Both the position numbers and the translations under genes were made by a program. From Gallionellales bacterium 39-52-133 (lineage in GTDB: Bacteria; Pseudomonadota; Gammaproteobacteria; Burkholderiales; Gallionellaceae): a stretch of DNA of 64,000 nt. The stretch is taken from contig NCJL01000002.1 in NCBI GenBank assembly GCA_002278935.1, forward strand, positions 500,024 to 564,023, read 5' to 3'. Shown here one piece after another: positions 35,480 to 44,965 of the stretch. The notes beneath the pieces were generated by a model, which was not told where the DNA came from, searched no databases, and worked only from the letters and a program-made list of their open reading frames with translations. The stretch's first letter is position 1. Every line of letters starts with the position of its first letter.

Positions 35480-36541
35480 TTATCCACCTGTCCGTTCCGC
35501 CAGAATTTGCCAAGCGCCATTGTTTTTGATCATGTCGAGCGTCTTGCGCGTGGTTGACTTGAGCGCGCCCGAACGATAAGACTGAATAAAATTGACACTG
35601 GCATGGCTGTCATCCTGCATGCTGACTTTGGCATTGCTGACAATAACCACAATAGGCTGGGGTTTGGCTATGCGCTCGCGGCGCTGTTTTTCCCAACTGC
35701 TGCGTGTTTGGTTGCCGGGGATTTTGAATTCTTTCGCATACATGGCGAGGTATTTATTTGCGTTTCTTGCTGACCACGCGCTGGCCCAGTCATTCAGTGC
35801 TTTCAGCACTGCGTCATCAGCACTCGCATTCGCGCTGTTTGTACTGACGGGCCTGGCCGCTGCCGGTTTGGCTATGACGGGTTCGACAGCCGCGGTCACC
35901 AAGGGAGTGCCCGCTGGCACGACTGCCGCAACGACCACCGGTTTTGGCACAACTGGCACCGGCGTTACTGCGGGGGCAGGAACGGGAGTGGAAGGAGGGT
36001 TTGCACTCGCAAGCTGGATTTTGGTGGCTGGCGCCTGCATCTCCTTGAGCATGGCCAGTTTGGTGGCGGGGAGCGCCTTGCTGCGATCCAGTTGCAGGGC
36101 GCGGTCATAGGCCTGGCTGGCCATTTTGGCATAGATGTCGCCCAGATTTTCATGCGCGGTGGCGTAGCTGGGATGCGTGCGTAACGCCTTTTCCAGCATG
36201 ATCTTTGCCTTTTCATACTGCCCCTGGCTGGCATACAGCACGGCCAGGTTGTTGTAGGGCTCGGGCAGGGCGGGATAATCTTCGGTCAGCGCAGTCAGGA
36301 TGCGCACGGCTTCATCTGTTTGCCCCTGTTCGCTCAGGATCAGGGCCTTCAGGAAACGTGCCTGTGCATCTTTGGGTTGGGATGTCAGGATGGTGTCAAC
36401 TTTGACCAGTGCCTGCGCGGCCTGGCCGCGCTTGAATAATTTATTGGCGTCCTGGATGTCGTCAGCTGCCGAACTGGGGCTAAAACTTAACAACAGCGCG
36501 CTGAGCGCGGCAAGTTGGGTAAAACGCTTGAATCGGATCAT
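35480..36541 (-). CDS. Exported TPR protein with NTF2-like C-terminal domain
   Basis: A 353-aa protein with a signal peptide (1-25), TPR repeats (about 30-160), a Pro/Ala/Val linker (165-240) and a C-terminal NTF2/SnoaL-like domain (about 245-350, LNDWASAWSARNANKYLAMYAKEF). That last domain resembles the one in the neighbouring YkuD enzyme (W.SxWSxx....YL.xYA.xF...W..QKR). The gene ends 3 bases before the YkuD gene, so the two form an operon and may form a complex in the periplasm. Confidence 0.82.
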   Translation of the reverse strand: MIRFKRFTQLAALSALLLSFSPSSAADDIQDANKLFKRGQAAQALVKVDTILTSQPKDAQARFLKALILSEQGQTDEAVRILTALTEDYPALPEPYNNLAVLYASQGQYEKAKIMLEKALRTHPSYATAHENLGDIYAKMASQAYDRALQLDRSKALPATKLAMLKEMQAPATKIQLASANPPSTPVPAPAVTPVPVVPKPVVVAAVVPAGTPLVTAAVEPVIAKPAAARPVSTNSANASADDAVLKALNDWASAWSARNANKYLAMYAKEFKIPGNQTRSSWEKQRRERIAKPQPIVVIVSNAKVSMQDDSHASVNFIQSYRSGALKSTTRKTLDMIKNNGAWQILAERTGG

Positions 36542-36687
36542 CTGAATTTTTCTAACGTTGCGTTGGTGACGGGAAGCCCGTCAAAATTGGCCTGAATTCT
36601 ACCAAAAAAGCCTGCGGTTTTCATCCGTTATCAAGCACTATCGATTTCGGGTAAAATCCGGATTTTACATGGCAACCCCATTCAATA

Positions 36688-38358
36688 ATGAGCAGCAATC
36701 CATCTTTACCCGCGTCCAACTTTATCCGCAGCCTGATTGAAGCTGATCTGGCCAGTGGCAAGCACAAGAGCATAGTAACCCGCTTTCCGCCCGAGCCTAA
36801 CGGTTATCTGCATGTCGGCCATGCCAAATCCATTTGTCTGAATTTTGGCCTGGCGCAGGATTTCAATGGCAAATGCAACCTGCGTTTTGACGACACCAAT
36901 CCGGAAAAAGAGAGTGAAGAATATGCGCGCTCGATTCAGGATGATGTGCAGTGGCTGGGTTTCAAGTGGGATGGCGAAGTACGCTGGGCGTCGGATTATT
37001 TCGAGCAGCTGTACCAGTACGCGGTCGAGCTGATCAAACTGGGCAAAGCCTATGTGGAAGACCTGAGCGCCGAAGAAATGCGCGAATATCGCGGCACGCT
37101 GACCCAGCCGGGCAAAAACAGCCCGTTTCGCGAGCGTACTGTGGCAGAAAATTTGGACCTGTTTGCGCGCATGCGTGCCGGCGAGTTTGCCGATGGCGCC
37201 AAGGTACTGCGCGCCAAAATAGACATGGCTTCCGGCAATATCAATTTGCGCGATCCGGCGATTTACCGCATCCGCCGCGCGCACCATATCCGCACCGGCG
37301 ACCAGTGGTGCATCTACCCTATGTACGACTACACGCACTGCATCTCCGATGCGCTGGAAGGGATTACCCATTCGCTGTGTACGCTGGAGTTTGAAGACCA
37401 CCGCCCGCTGTACGACTGGGTGCTGGACCAGCTGCCCGTGCCTTGCCATCCGCAGCAGACCGAATTTTCGCGCCTGGAACTGCACTACACCATCACCAGC
37501 AAGCGCAAGCTGCTGCAGCTGGTGAATGAAAAACATGTGAGCGGCTGGGACGATCCGCGCATGCCCACTATCAGCGGCATGCGCAGGCGCGGTTATACGC
37601 CGGAAGGCATACGTGAATTCGCGCGCCGTATTGGTATTTCCAAAAGCGCCAACACCGTGGATATGGCGGTGATGGAAGGCGCGATTCGCGAAGATCTGGA
37701 AGGCCGTGCGGCGCGCGTGATGGCGGTGGTGCATCCGATCAGGGTCACCATTACAAATTTTGACGAGGCCAATGCGCAGTCGCGCGAAGCCGGCTTTCAC
37801 CCCAATCATCCCGAGTTTGGCAGCCGCATGGTGCCGTTTGCCAAAGAGCTGTGGATCGAAGCCGACGATTTCGCCGAGCAACCGCCGGAAGGCTGGCAGC
37901 GCCTGACCGTGGGTGGTGAAGTGCGACTGCGCTACAGTTATGTGATGTGCTGCGATGAAGTAATCAAGGATGCATCCGGCAAGGTGATTGAGCTGCGCTG
38001 CTCGATCGACCCTGAAACGCTGGGTAAAAATCCGGCCGGACGCAAGGTTAAAGGTGTCATTCACTGGCTGTCAGTCGAGCATGCAATCGCCGCTGAAATT
38101 CGCCTGTACGACAGGCTGTTCAGCGTGGCCGAACCCGATGCAGACAAGGACGTTGATTTTTGCCAGTATCTGAATCCGCATTCGCTCAGCGTGGTGCAGG
38201 GCTGGGTAGAGCCCGCGGTGCGCGCTGCAGCGCCCGAAACGCGCTACCAGTTTGAGCGGCTGGGATATTTTTGTGCCGACAGGCGAGAGCATCAGGCAGG
38301 CGGCAAGCTGGTGTTTAATCGTACCGTTACGCTTAAGGATTCTTGGACGAAAGAGTAG
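36688..38358 (+). CDS. glnS: Glutaminyl-tRNA synthetase
   Basis: Class I synthetase charging tRNA-Gln. It is 556 aa. HIGH-type motif HVGH (42-45), the KMSKS-like segment ITSKRKL, the [17 protein letters not shown] block and the C-terminal anticodon-binding beta-barrels ([20 protein letters not shown]) are complete. A glnS gene implies direct Gln charging in this organism. A large palindrome follows the stop. Confidence 0.97.
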   Translation: MSSNPSLPASNFIRSLIEADLASGKHKSIVTRFPPEPNGYLHVGHAKSICLNFGLAQDFNGKCNLRFDDTNPEKESEEYARSIQDDVQWLGFKWDGEVRWASDYFEQLYQYAVELIKLGKAYVEDLSAEEMREYRGTLTQPGKNSPFRERTVAENLDLFARMRAGEFADGAKVLRAKIDMASGNINLRDPAIYRIRRAHHIRTGDQWCIYPMYDYTHCISDALEGITHSLCTLEFEDHRPLYDWVLDQLPVPCHPQQTEFSRLELHYTITSKRKLLQLVNEKHVSGWDDPRMPTISGMRRRGYTPEGIREFARRIGISKSANTVDMAVMEGAIREDLEGRAARVMAVVHPIRVTITNFDEANAQSREAGFHPNHPEFGSRMVPFAKELWIEADDFAEQPPEGWQRLTVGGEVRLRYSYVMCCDEVIKDASGKVIELRCSIDPETLGKNPAGRKVKGVIHWLSVEHAIAAEIRLYDRLFSVAEPDADKDVDFCQYLNPHSLSVVQGWVEPAVRAAAPETRYQFERLGYFCADRREHQAGGKLVFNRTVTLKDSWTKE

Positions 38359-38375
38359 TGTGTGGATTGAGAGAG

Positions 38376-38528
38376 TTAAATCCCCCCTAGCCCCCCTTTG
38401 CAAAGTGGGGAACTGATGCAGGGAACTCAGTAATTCACCGCAACTTTTTGGGTGTTTTGATTCCCCACTTTGCCTCGCAGAGGTTCTTGCACCCTCTGGG
38501 TGTAAAAGGGGGGTTAGGGGGATTTTAA
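38376..38528. repeat. Palindrome of the CCCCACTTT family with inserted 31-bp module
   Basis: The left arm 38376-38412 pairs with 38461-38472 plus 38504-38528. The right arm is split by a 31-bp insert at 38473-38503. Without the insert the arms match nearly perfectly. Same family as 30229-30321. Confidence 0.85.
38473..38503 (-). repeat. 31-bp double-hairpin module, copy 1
   Basis: Plus-strand order: CCTC-GCA-GAGG, TTCTT, GCACCC-TCT-GGGTGT, that is two small hairpins joined by TTCTT. It interrupts one arm of the surrounding palindrome. Copy 2, in opposite orientation, is at 45373-45404. Confidence 0.85.
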
Positions 38529-38568
38529 GTTGTATGCTTCAAATAAATTTTTGTGAAGGATTGCGGCA

Positions 38569-38919
38569 ATGAATGAAGAGATTGTGCTACCCCGCGACGA
38601 GAAAATGGAGTCGCTCAAAAATATCACCATGGTGGTCTATGCGTTGTATGCCTTTTCCTATTTTGCCGGCATTACCGCGATCATCGGCATTGTCCTTAAC
38701 TACCTCAAGCTGGAAGAGGTGACAGGCACCTGGCTGGAAAGCCATTTCCGCTGGCAGATACGTACTTTCTGGTTTGGGCTGCTGTGGGCTGCGGTGGGTA
38801 TTGCAACGCTTGTTTTACTGGTCGGCTTTGTCATTTTATTTGTGAACTGTATCTGGATTATTTATCGCGTCATTAAAGGCTGGCTGTATTTCAACGACAA
38901 TAAACCAATGCCTCTCTGA
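38569..38919 (+). CDS. DUF4870-like small membrane protein
   Basis: A 116-aa inner-membrane protein with three hydrophobic segments (about 22-45, 68-92 in two parts) and the pattern YFAGITAIIGIVLNYLK ... ESHFRWQIRTFWFGLLW ... WIIYRVIKGWLYFNDNKPM, as in the DUF4870 family common in betaproteobacteria. Function unknown. It stands 9 bases before cysS. Confidence 0.82.
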   Translation: MNEEIVLPRDEKMESLKNITMVVYALYAFSYFAGITAIIGIVLNYLKLEEVTGTWLESHFRWQIRTFWFGLLWAAVGIATLVLLVGFVILFVNCIWIIYRVIKGWLYFNDNKPMPL

Positions 38920-38928
38920 TTTGTAATC

Positions 38929-40326
38929 ATGCTAAAAATTTATAACACGCTCTCCCGCGACAAGCAGGAATTCATCCCGATCGAACCGAACAAGGTGCGC
39001 ATGTATGTGTGCGGCATGACGGTGTACGACTATTGCCATGCCGGCCATGCGCGGGTGATGGTGGTGTTCGACATGGTGTATCGCTGGCTGAAAGCTTCCG
39101 GCTATGACGTCACCTACGTGCGCAATATCACCGATATCGACGATAAAATTATCAAGCGTGCATTGGAAAATAACGAATCAATTCATGTGCTTACGCAACG
39201 ATTTATCGATGCGATGCACGAGGACGAGCGCGCCCTCGGCGTGCTGCCGCCCGACCACGAGCCGCGCGCCACGGAGTATGTGCCGCAGATGCTCGCGATC
39301 ATCGCGCAGCTGGAAAAAAACGGCCTGGCCTATCGTGCAGATGATGGCGATGTGAACTATGCGGTGCGCAAGTTTGAAGGCTACGGAAAATTGTCCGGCA
39401 AGTCGCTGGAAGACCTGCGTGCAGGTGAACGCGTGGATGTGGCCGATAACAAAAATGATCCGCTGGATTTCGTATTGTGGAAGCACGCCAAGGACGGCGA
39501 GCCTGCCGAGGTGAAGTGGGATTCGCCCTGGGGCGCCGGTCGTCCCGGCTGGCATATCGAATGCTCGGCGATGAGCTCGGAGCTGCTCGGCAAGCATTTC
39601 GATATTCACGGCGGCGGTGCCGACTTGCAGTTTCCGCATCACGAAAACGAAATCGCACAGTCCGAAGGCGCGGTGCTGCACGATGAAAAATGCAAGGGCC
39701 GGTTTGTGAATTACTGGATACACAACGGCTTTGTGCGCGTGGACAACGAAAAAATGTCCAAGTCGCTGGGCAACTTTTTCACGATAAGAGAAGTGCTGCA
39801 GAAATTCAATGCGGAGGTGTTCCGCTTCTTCATCCTGCGCGCGCATTACCGCAGCCCGCTCAACTATTCGGACATGCATATCGACGATGCAAAAACAGCG
39901 CTGACCCGGCTTTACACGGCACTCAAATCCAGCCCGCCAGCAACAGTCCAGGTGGACTGGCAGGAACAGCACGCACAGCGTTTCAAGGCCGCGATGGACG
40001 ATGACTTCAATACGCCGGAAGCGATGGCAGCATTGTTTGACCTGGCCAACGAGGTGAACAAAAAATTTGATATGAAACTGGCCCGACAACTCAGGGCGCT
40101 GGGCGGGGTGCTGGGATTGCTGCAGCGCGATGCGCAGGAATTTCTGCAGGGCGACATGTCAGCAGGCGGCATGAGCGAAGCGGAAATTCAGGCACAAATC
40201 ACCGCGCGTAACGCCGCCAAACAGGCGAAAAACTATGCCGAGTCAGACCGCATCCGCAAGGACTTGCTGGCAGCAGGTATTGTGCTGGAAGACAGTGCGG
40301 CTGGCACCAGCTGGCGCCGCGCGTAG
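38929..40326 (+). CDS. cysS: Cysteinyl-tRNA synthetase
   Basis: Class I synthetase of 465 aa. Zinc-binding Cys28 (YVCGMTVYD), HIGH motif HAGH (37-40), [10 protein letters not shown] with the second zinc Cys, [14 protein letters not shown] and the [10 protein letters not shown] loop are all present. A strong hairpin terminator follows within 10 bases. Confidence 0.97.
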   Translation: MLKIYNTLSRDKQEFIPIEPNKVRMYVCGMTVYDYCHAGHARVMVVFDMVYRWLKASGYDVTYVRNITDIDDKIIKRALENNESIHVLTQRFIDAMHEDERALGVLPPDHEPRATEYVPQMLAIIAQLEKNGLAYRADDGDVNYAVRKFEGYGKLSGKSLEDLRAGERVDVADNKNDPLDFVLWKHAKDGEPAEVKWDSPWGAGRPGWHIECSAMSSELLGKHFDIHGGGADLQFPHHENEIAQSEGAVLHDEKCKGRFVNYWIHNGFVRVDNEKMSKSLGNFFTIREVLQKFNAEVFRFFILRAHYRSPLNYSDMHIDDAKTALTRLYTALKSSPPATVQVDWQEQHAQRFKAAMDDDFNTPEAMAALFDLANEVNKKFDMKLARQLRALGGVLGLLQRDAQEFLQGDMSAGGMSEAEIQAQITARNAAKQAKNYAESDRIRKDLLAAGIVLEDSAAGTSWRRA

Positions 40327-40333
40327 TGTAGGA

Positions 40334-40358
40334 GCGCAGATTTCTGCGCGATTTTTTC
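40334..40358 (+). terminator. cysS terminator
   Basis: GCGCAGA-TT-TCTGCGC stem (40334-40349) followed by GATTTTTTC. The stem sequence CAGATTTCTGCGCGATT recurs at 45335-45351, so it belongs to a dispersed repeat. Confidence 0.8.
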
Positions 40359-40372
40359 TTGTCGGCCTGATG

Positions 40373-43018
40373 TTATTCCAAAGATAATTCCGACTGCACC
40401 TTTGTCGTTTTGGAAGTGAAGAGTCCCCAGCCGACCAGCGCGGCAGGATAATTCTGCCACCTGGGGTCGGGTTTGAATTGTGCGGCCCACTGCGGTACTT
40501 CTTCGGAGGGCATAGCCCGCGCGATACCGTTGCCTTGCGCCATGTTGCAGCCGAGCTTGAGCAGCAGCGCACCGTGAGCGGCGGTTTCCATACCTTCGGC
40601 GATCACTTCGCGCTTGAACACCCTCGCCATCTGCAGAATGCCATCCACCAGTGCGCAATCCTCCTCGTCATCCAGCATGTCCCGCACAAATGACTGGTCG
40701 ATTTTCAATGTGTTGACGGGCAACAGGCGCAAGTAGGCGAGCGAGGAGTAGCCGCTGCCAAAATCGTCCAGGGAGATACTGATGCCCATATTCTGGCAGG
40801 CCAGGATAATGGAACGCACATGCTCCAGGTCTTCAAGGGCGGTCGACTCGAGAATTTCCAGTTCCAGCAGGTTTGCCGGCGCGCCCGGATTGCGCGCCAT
40901 GATGGAGTTGAGGTTCGTAAAGAATTCATGGCTCTGCAATTGACGCGCGGCAATGTTGATGCTGACGGTCCAGTCATGGCCGGCGGCATGCCAGACCGAG
41001 ATTTGGTGCAGCGCTGCACCCAATACCCAGTTACCAATGTCCACAATCAGGTTTGAATCTTCGGCCAGGTGCAGGAAGTCGAGTGGCGCCAGCAGCCCTC
41101 TTTCCGGGTGCTGCCAGCGCAGCAGGGCTTCCATGCCGATGATCTTGCTGGTTTTCAGATTGACCTTGGGCTGGTAGAACAGGCGTAACTCGTTCTGGAT
41201 CAGGGCCTGTTGCAGCCGGGTTAGTTGCAAATGGTGCTCGTGGGCCTGAAGATCCATGCTCGCGTCAAACAGATGGAAACGGTTGCGTCCGCTTTGCTTG
41301 GCCTGGTACATGGCTTGGTCGGCATGGCGCAGCAGGGTATCGGTATCGCTGGAATCAAACGGGAAAATTGTTGCGCCTATGCTGGCGGAAATTTTCAGGG
41401 TTTGCTGGCCGATCAGGTAGGGGCAGGCCATTTCTTCCAGGATGCGGGTGAGCAGCATATCGACCTCATCCATGGTGCTGATTTCGCTGAGCAGCAGCAC
41501 AAATTCGTCGCCGCCGAGGCGCGAAACCGTGTCGTCACTGCGCACCACATTGAGCAGACGGCGTGCAACTTCAATCAGCAATTTGTCGCCAAGATCATGG
41601 CCGTGCAGGTCGTTAACGGCCTTGAAGCCATCCAGATCCATAAAGCATACCAGCAGCAAATGTTCCTGCCGCTGCGCATGCGCAATGGCCTGGCCGATAC
41701 GGTCCGAGAGCAGGGTGCGGTTGGGCAGGTGTGTCAGTGTGTCATGTCCGGCCTGCCAGGAAATCTGCTCCATCAGCTGGAATTTTTCGGTGATATTGTG
41801 GCATACCAGCACGCACCCCAGGGTGTAACCCTCGTTGTTGCGCATGGGTGATGCCGAGAATTCGATGGAGTACTCCTTGCTGTCGCGCGATACCAGAACA
41901 GAGTGGTTGTTGACATCATCGACAATGGTGCAATTGTCACGGATTGCACTGTAAGCGAGTTGTTGCAGCGGCTTGCGTGTGACCTGATTGATAATATTCA
42001 GTACGGATTCGAGCGGCATGCCTGCCGCTTCCTTCCGCGTCCAGCCGGTAAGTGCTTCTGCAACCGGATTCATCATGATGATGGAGCCGTCATAGTCCGT
42101 GGTAATAATGGCATCGCCGATCGAGTTCAGGGTGATATGGGCCAGCTCACTTTCAATGGATGTCAGATTTTGTGCCTGCCGGAGTTTTTCATAGGGAGCT
42201 TTAACGTTAACAACAAAAATGGCTTTGTACAGGAAAAAATAGGCGATGATCTTATACAGGTGGCCAAGCAGATTGAACTTGTCGGTCACGCCGGTATAAA
42301 GGGTAAAGCACAGTTCGCTCAGCACCATAATGCTCAGCGCGACCAGCAGGTTCCGCGCGTATTCATTGTCGCGTATCCGGCTGCCCATAAACAGAAACAG
42401 CAGTGCCGCGGAGGTGATATTGATCAAAACAATCAGGTATTCGGCAGCTGTTTTGAAAGGCGTTATTCCGCTTCCCTCAACAAAGGTTTGTGGCAGCACA
42501 CCTGGATGCAACAAAATAAGCCAGTAAGCGAGCGCGGTATAAGCGATGAAGACAGACGCGATGAGATAACAGGCGCGCAGCGTGCTGACCGGCCTCCAGC
42601 CTGTAAGGATTGAGGCAAGCAGGGCTGCGGCGGCGATAAAACGCGCGGCAAGCCAGAAATGGATGGCTTTGTCAGAGGAGGCGGGCGTGACAAATTCGGA
42701 CATGCCCGAATAAGACATGAAGTGCCCCAGATCAAGCAGGGCGACCGCGAGAAAGGCGCAGGCAATCACCACTACATTTATCGCGCGGCTGGGCACGTAA
42801 GCGTGCCAGCCCACCGCGAATATCAACACCGCAAGCACCACTGACAGCGTTTCCAGCGTGGTGTGTAGGGGCAGATAATCAGCGAGCCTCTCAAAGGGAT
42901 GAGAAACGGGCAGCAGCCAGACCAGTAAAAATACAGCGCTTAAAAATGACAGCAGCCAGAGTACTGGCTGCCATGACTTGTTGCTGATGGCTGACGGGGT
43001 AAGTCTGTAGGGAGGCAT
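40373..43018 (-). CDS. Membrane GGDEF-EAL cyclic-di-GMP enzyme with MASE3-like sensor and PAS
   Basis: An 881-aa protein. An N-terminal membrane domain of about eight helices (20-272) looks like MASE3; a PAS domain follows (about 288-412), then GGDEF (420-585) and EAL (600-850). GGDEF is canonical (502-506) with an RxxD inhibitory site (493-496) five residues before it. The EAL signature (629-631) and DDFGSGYSSL loop are intact, so both cyclase and phosphodiesterase activity are possible. The gene starts 15 bases after the last pilin-like gene on the same strand and is probably the last gene of the pilus operon. Confidence 0.92.
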   Translation of the reverse strand: MPPYRLTPSAISNKSWQPVLWLLSFLSAVFLLVWLLPVSHPFERLADYLPLHTTLETLSVVLAVLIFAVGWHAYVPSRAINVVVIACAFLAVALLDLGHFMSYSGMSEFVTPASSDKAIHFWLAARFIAAAALLASILTGWRPVSTLRACYLIASVFIAYTALAYWLILLHPGVLPQTFVEGSGITPFKTAAEYLIVLINITSAALLFLFMGSRIRDNEYARNLLVALSIMVLSELCFTLYTGVTDKFNLLGHLYKIIAYFFLYKAIFVVNVKAPYEKLRQAQNLTSIESELAHITLNSIGDAIITTDYDGSIIMMNPVAEALTGWTRKEAAGMPLESVLNIINQVTRKPLQQLAYSAIRDNCTIVDDVNNHSVLVSRDSKEYSIEFSASPMRNNEGYTLGCVLVCHNITEKFQLMEQISWQAGHDTLTHLPNRTLLSDRIGQAIAHAQRQEHLLLVCFMDLDGFKAVNDLHGHDLGDKLLIEVARRLLNVVRSDDTVSRLGGDEFVLLLSEISTMDEVDMLLTRILEEMACPYLIGQQTLKISASIGATIFPFDSSDTDTLLRHADQAMYQAKQSGRNRFHLFDASMDLQAHEHHLQLTRLQQALIQNELRLFYQPKVNLKTSKIIGMEALLRWQHPERGLLAPLDFLHLAEDSNLIVDIGNWVLGAALHQISVWHAAGHDWTVSINIAARQLQSHEFFTNLNSIMARNPGAPANLLELEILESTALEDLEHVRSIILACQNMGISISLDDFGSGYSSLAYLRLLPVNTLKIDQSFVRDMLDDEEDCALVDGILQMARVFKREVIAEGMETAAHGALLLKLGCNMAQGNGIARAMPSEEVPQWAAQFKPDPRWQNYPAALVGWGLFTSKTTKVQSELSLE

Positions 43019-43032
43019 TAGAGAAAGAAAAA

Positions 43033-43791
43033 TTAGGGTAATTTGTTGACTGCAACCATGCGACTAATCAATGTATTGGTGGAAATCCAGATAACTAGAT
43101 CGTCAAACGTTGAAGTATTTGTTTTACTGACATAGATCGTATTCGTATTATTGGTGTTTTCCTGTTGGTCGGCGTTGGCGCAATAGATAGGCGCTGGCGT
43201 GGACGAATCATCATCTATCCGCGCCCCGCTGGGCATATATGCACCGCAAGCGTTGGGGCCGTGTGACCAAAGAATGACCGGTATGTTTGGCGCAATAGTA
43301 TTGCCTGTTGCGCTTTCTTTGATGGACATGTTGCCACTCGATGACAGCAAGAAGGTAGCAGACGTGCCTGCGGCAACCGCGCCGGTAAATACGGGTGTTA
43401 CACGATAGGCCAAACGGTTACCCCAAGCATCGGTTTCTTTTACGCCGAGAGTAGCCCAAGGCAGAACCGCAATATCACCCGCGCCGGAGGTGCAAAGCGC
43501 AGCACTGGCGGGTATCAGTTCAATTCCCGCATTGTTGAGCGCTCCCGGCACGGTGGGAATTGTGCCGCAAGCTGGCGATGGCAGGCGTCCGTTGACCATT
43601 ACATACCCCAGCAGGGATTCCCGTATTTCTTCCATCAATTTTCGGGTTTCATTTCTGCGTTGCTGTTCCATCTGGCTGCTCAGTGTGGGCAACAGTCCCC
43701 CCAGCAAAAGTGCGACGATAAACAGAACAACTGCTATCTCGATTAGAGAAAAGCCATGCGATCCAATTTTTGAGGGGACGATTTTTTTCAT
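43033..43791 (-). CDS. Type IV prepilin-like protein (large pseudopilin)
   Basis: A 252-aa protein with a class III signal: a short basic leader then GFSLIEIAVVLFIVALLLGG, with Gly(-1), Phe(+1) and Glu(+5) in place for prepilin peptidase cleavage. The C-terminal globular part (60-250) has four or more cysteines and is much larger than a major pilin, more like a minor or tip pilin. It lies 7 bases after the preceding pilin-like gene. Confidence 0.82.
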   Translation of the reverse strand: MKKIVPSKIGSHGFSLIEIAVVLFIVALLLGGLLPTLSSQMEQQRRNETRKLMEEIRESLLGYVMVNGRLPSPACGTIPTVPGALNNAGIELIPASAALCTSGAGDIAVLPWATLGVKETDAWGNRLAYRVTPVFTGAVAAGTSATFLLSSSGNMSIKESATGNTIAPNIPVILWSHGPNACGAYMPSGARIDDDSSTPAPIYCANADQQENTNNTNTIYVSKTNTSTFDDLVIWISTNTLISRMVAVNKLP

Positions 43792-43798
43792 TGGCTAC

Positions 43799-44965
43799 TC
43801 AGGGCAAGATATGCAATGTGTCATTTGAGCTTGAACTGGGTATTACATAGTCGGCATCAATAATCTTGTTCAGGTCGTCTTCAAAATAATCTGCCAAGTT
43901 GCCTGAACTTAGATTGGCGCGGCCAGTGCCATTAAGTTGTGTTCCTGGCAAAATGAAAAATGCTTTGACATTGGTGCCAGAAACGATAAGTGGGTTAAAA
44001 CAACCGGTACCTGTTGAGGCTGAGCCCATTCCACCACCACCCATTCCACCACCACCTATAAGCGGCAAGGTGCTTGTGCTAGCGGCGTAATAGACAACAT
44101 CGAACCAGTTATTTGGTACGAACCATGCAGGTAGAGTAAATCCGGGATTGCCAACAGGTATTTTTCCGACACAGGTAGGTTGGCTTGCTGTATCGCTAAC
44201 GCAAGATGCAGATGAGGTGCAAGTGAAGTTGGCGGGGTAGGGGTAGCTACCATAGGCCAAAAAAGCTTTTTCCAGCTCTTTTTTAACGCGCTTTTCAACT
44301 ATAGAGATGATATCGCCTGTTTTGATAATCATTAGTCTGTCATTGAAAGTATCGCTTGCTTGACTGCTGATGAAGATGTTATCGCCATCGCTATTGCTGA
44401 GCTCCAGATATTGCGCGGGGTCTGGCGGTGCGCTGGATGTTGGCGTAGGCCGGGTTTGACCGTTAACAGGGGAGCCGGCGGAAAAAATGATGGCTATGGC
44501 GCTGTTGGCTGCGCCGTCAACAGTGAGCTGTGCGGGCGTGTCGCTGTTGATGGGGGAAGTGCGAAAGCCGGGTGAGAGTGCGTACCAGAGTAATTCGCTG
44601 TTGCCATCGCGAAGGGGACCCAAGCCTAATTGGCGCCAGGGCAAGCGGCCGATTGCTGGAAGAGTACAAGTACCTTTTGAGGTACCTTCAGTGGGTAAGC
44701 CTATTAGTGTTGTGTCTTCTGGGCAGGGAAATTGCCCGGGAGTGTTAGCTTTAGCTGCATACCCAATCAACGCCTCTTTCGCTTGCGCTAACGCATCCGC
44801 CGTTACTTTATCTCGTGCCAGACGGGGTGTCACGCTGTTGAGTGAGCTCAGCAGCATTGCCGAGCCGCCGGTAACCAATATCACCAGCATCACCATCAAC
44901 ACCGCCCCGCGCTGCCTTGGAGGGTGTTTACGTAAGCATTTGATTTTATTGAATATTTTATTCAT
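43799..44965 (-). CDS. Pilus-associated protein with pilin-like N-terminal helix
   Basis: A 388-aa protein. The basic N-terminus (1-19) precedes GAVLMVMLVILVTGGSAMLL, a PilX-like membrane helix without the canonical Glu5. The large ectodomain contains the block ALIGYAA, several Cys, and a glycine-rich segment with a duplicated GGGGM unit coded at about 44025-44058. The first 11 codons are made of the 27-bp repeat (copy D, antisense). GGAGCAGCC before the ATG at 44965 supports this start. Probably a minor pilus or pseudopilus component. Confidence 0.72.
   Translation of the reverse strand: MNKIFNKIKCLRKHPPRQRGAVLMVMLVILVTGGSAMLLSSLNSVTPRLARDKVTADALAQAKEALIGYAAKANTPGQFPCPEDTTLIGLPTEGTSKGTCTLPAIGRLPWRQLGLGPLRDGNSELLWYALSPGFRTSPINSDTPAQLTVDGAANSAIAIIFSAGSPVNGQTRPTPTSSAPPDPAQYLELSNSDGDNIFISSQASDTFNDRLMIIKTGDIISIVEKRVKKELEKAFLAYGSYPYPANFTCTSSASCVSDTASQPTCVGKIPVGNPGFTLPAWFVPNNWFDVVYYAASTSTLPLIGGGGMGGGGMGSASTGTGCFNPLIVSGTNVKAFFILPGTQLNGTGRANLSSGNLADYFEDDLNKIIDADYVIPSSSSNDTLHILP
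44933..44959 (-). repeat. 27-bp dispersed IHF-site-like repeat, copy D
   Basis: Minus-strand reading: AAAATATTCAATA, A, AATCAA, ATGC, TTA; exact WATCAANNNNTTR. It lies inside codons 3-11 of the pilin-like gene (protein start MNKIFNKIKCL). Confidence 0.85.
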
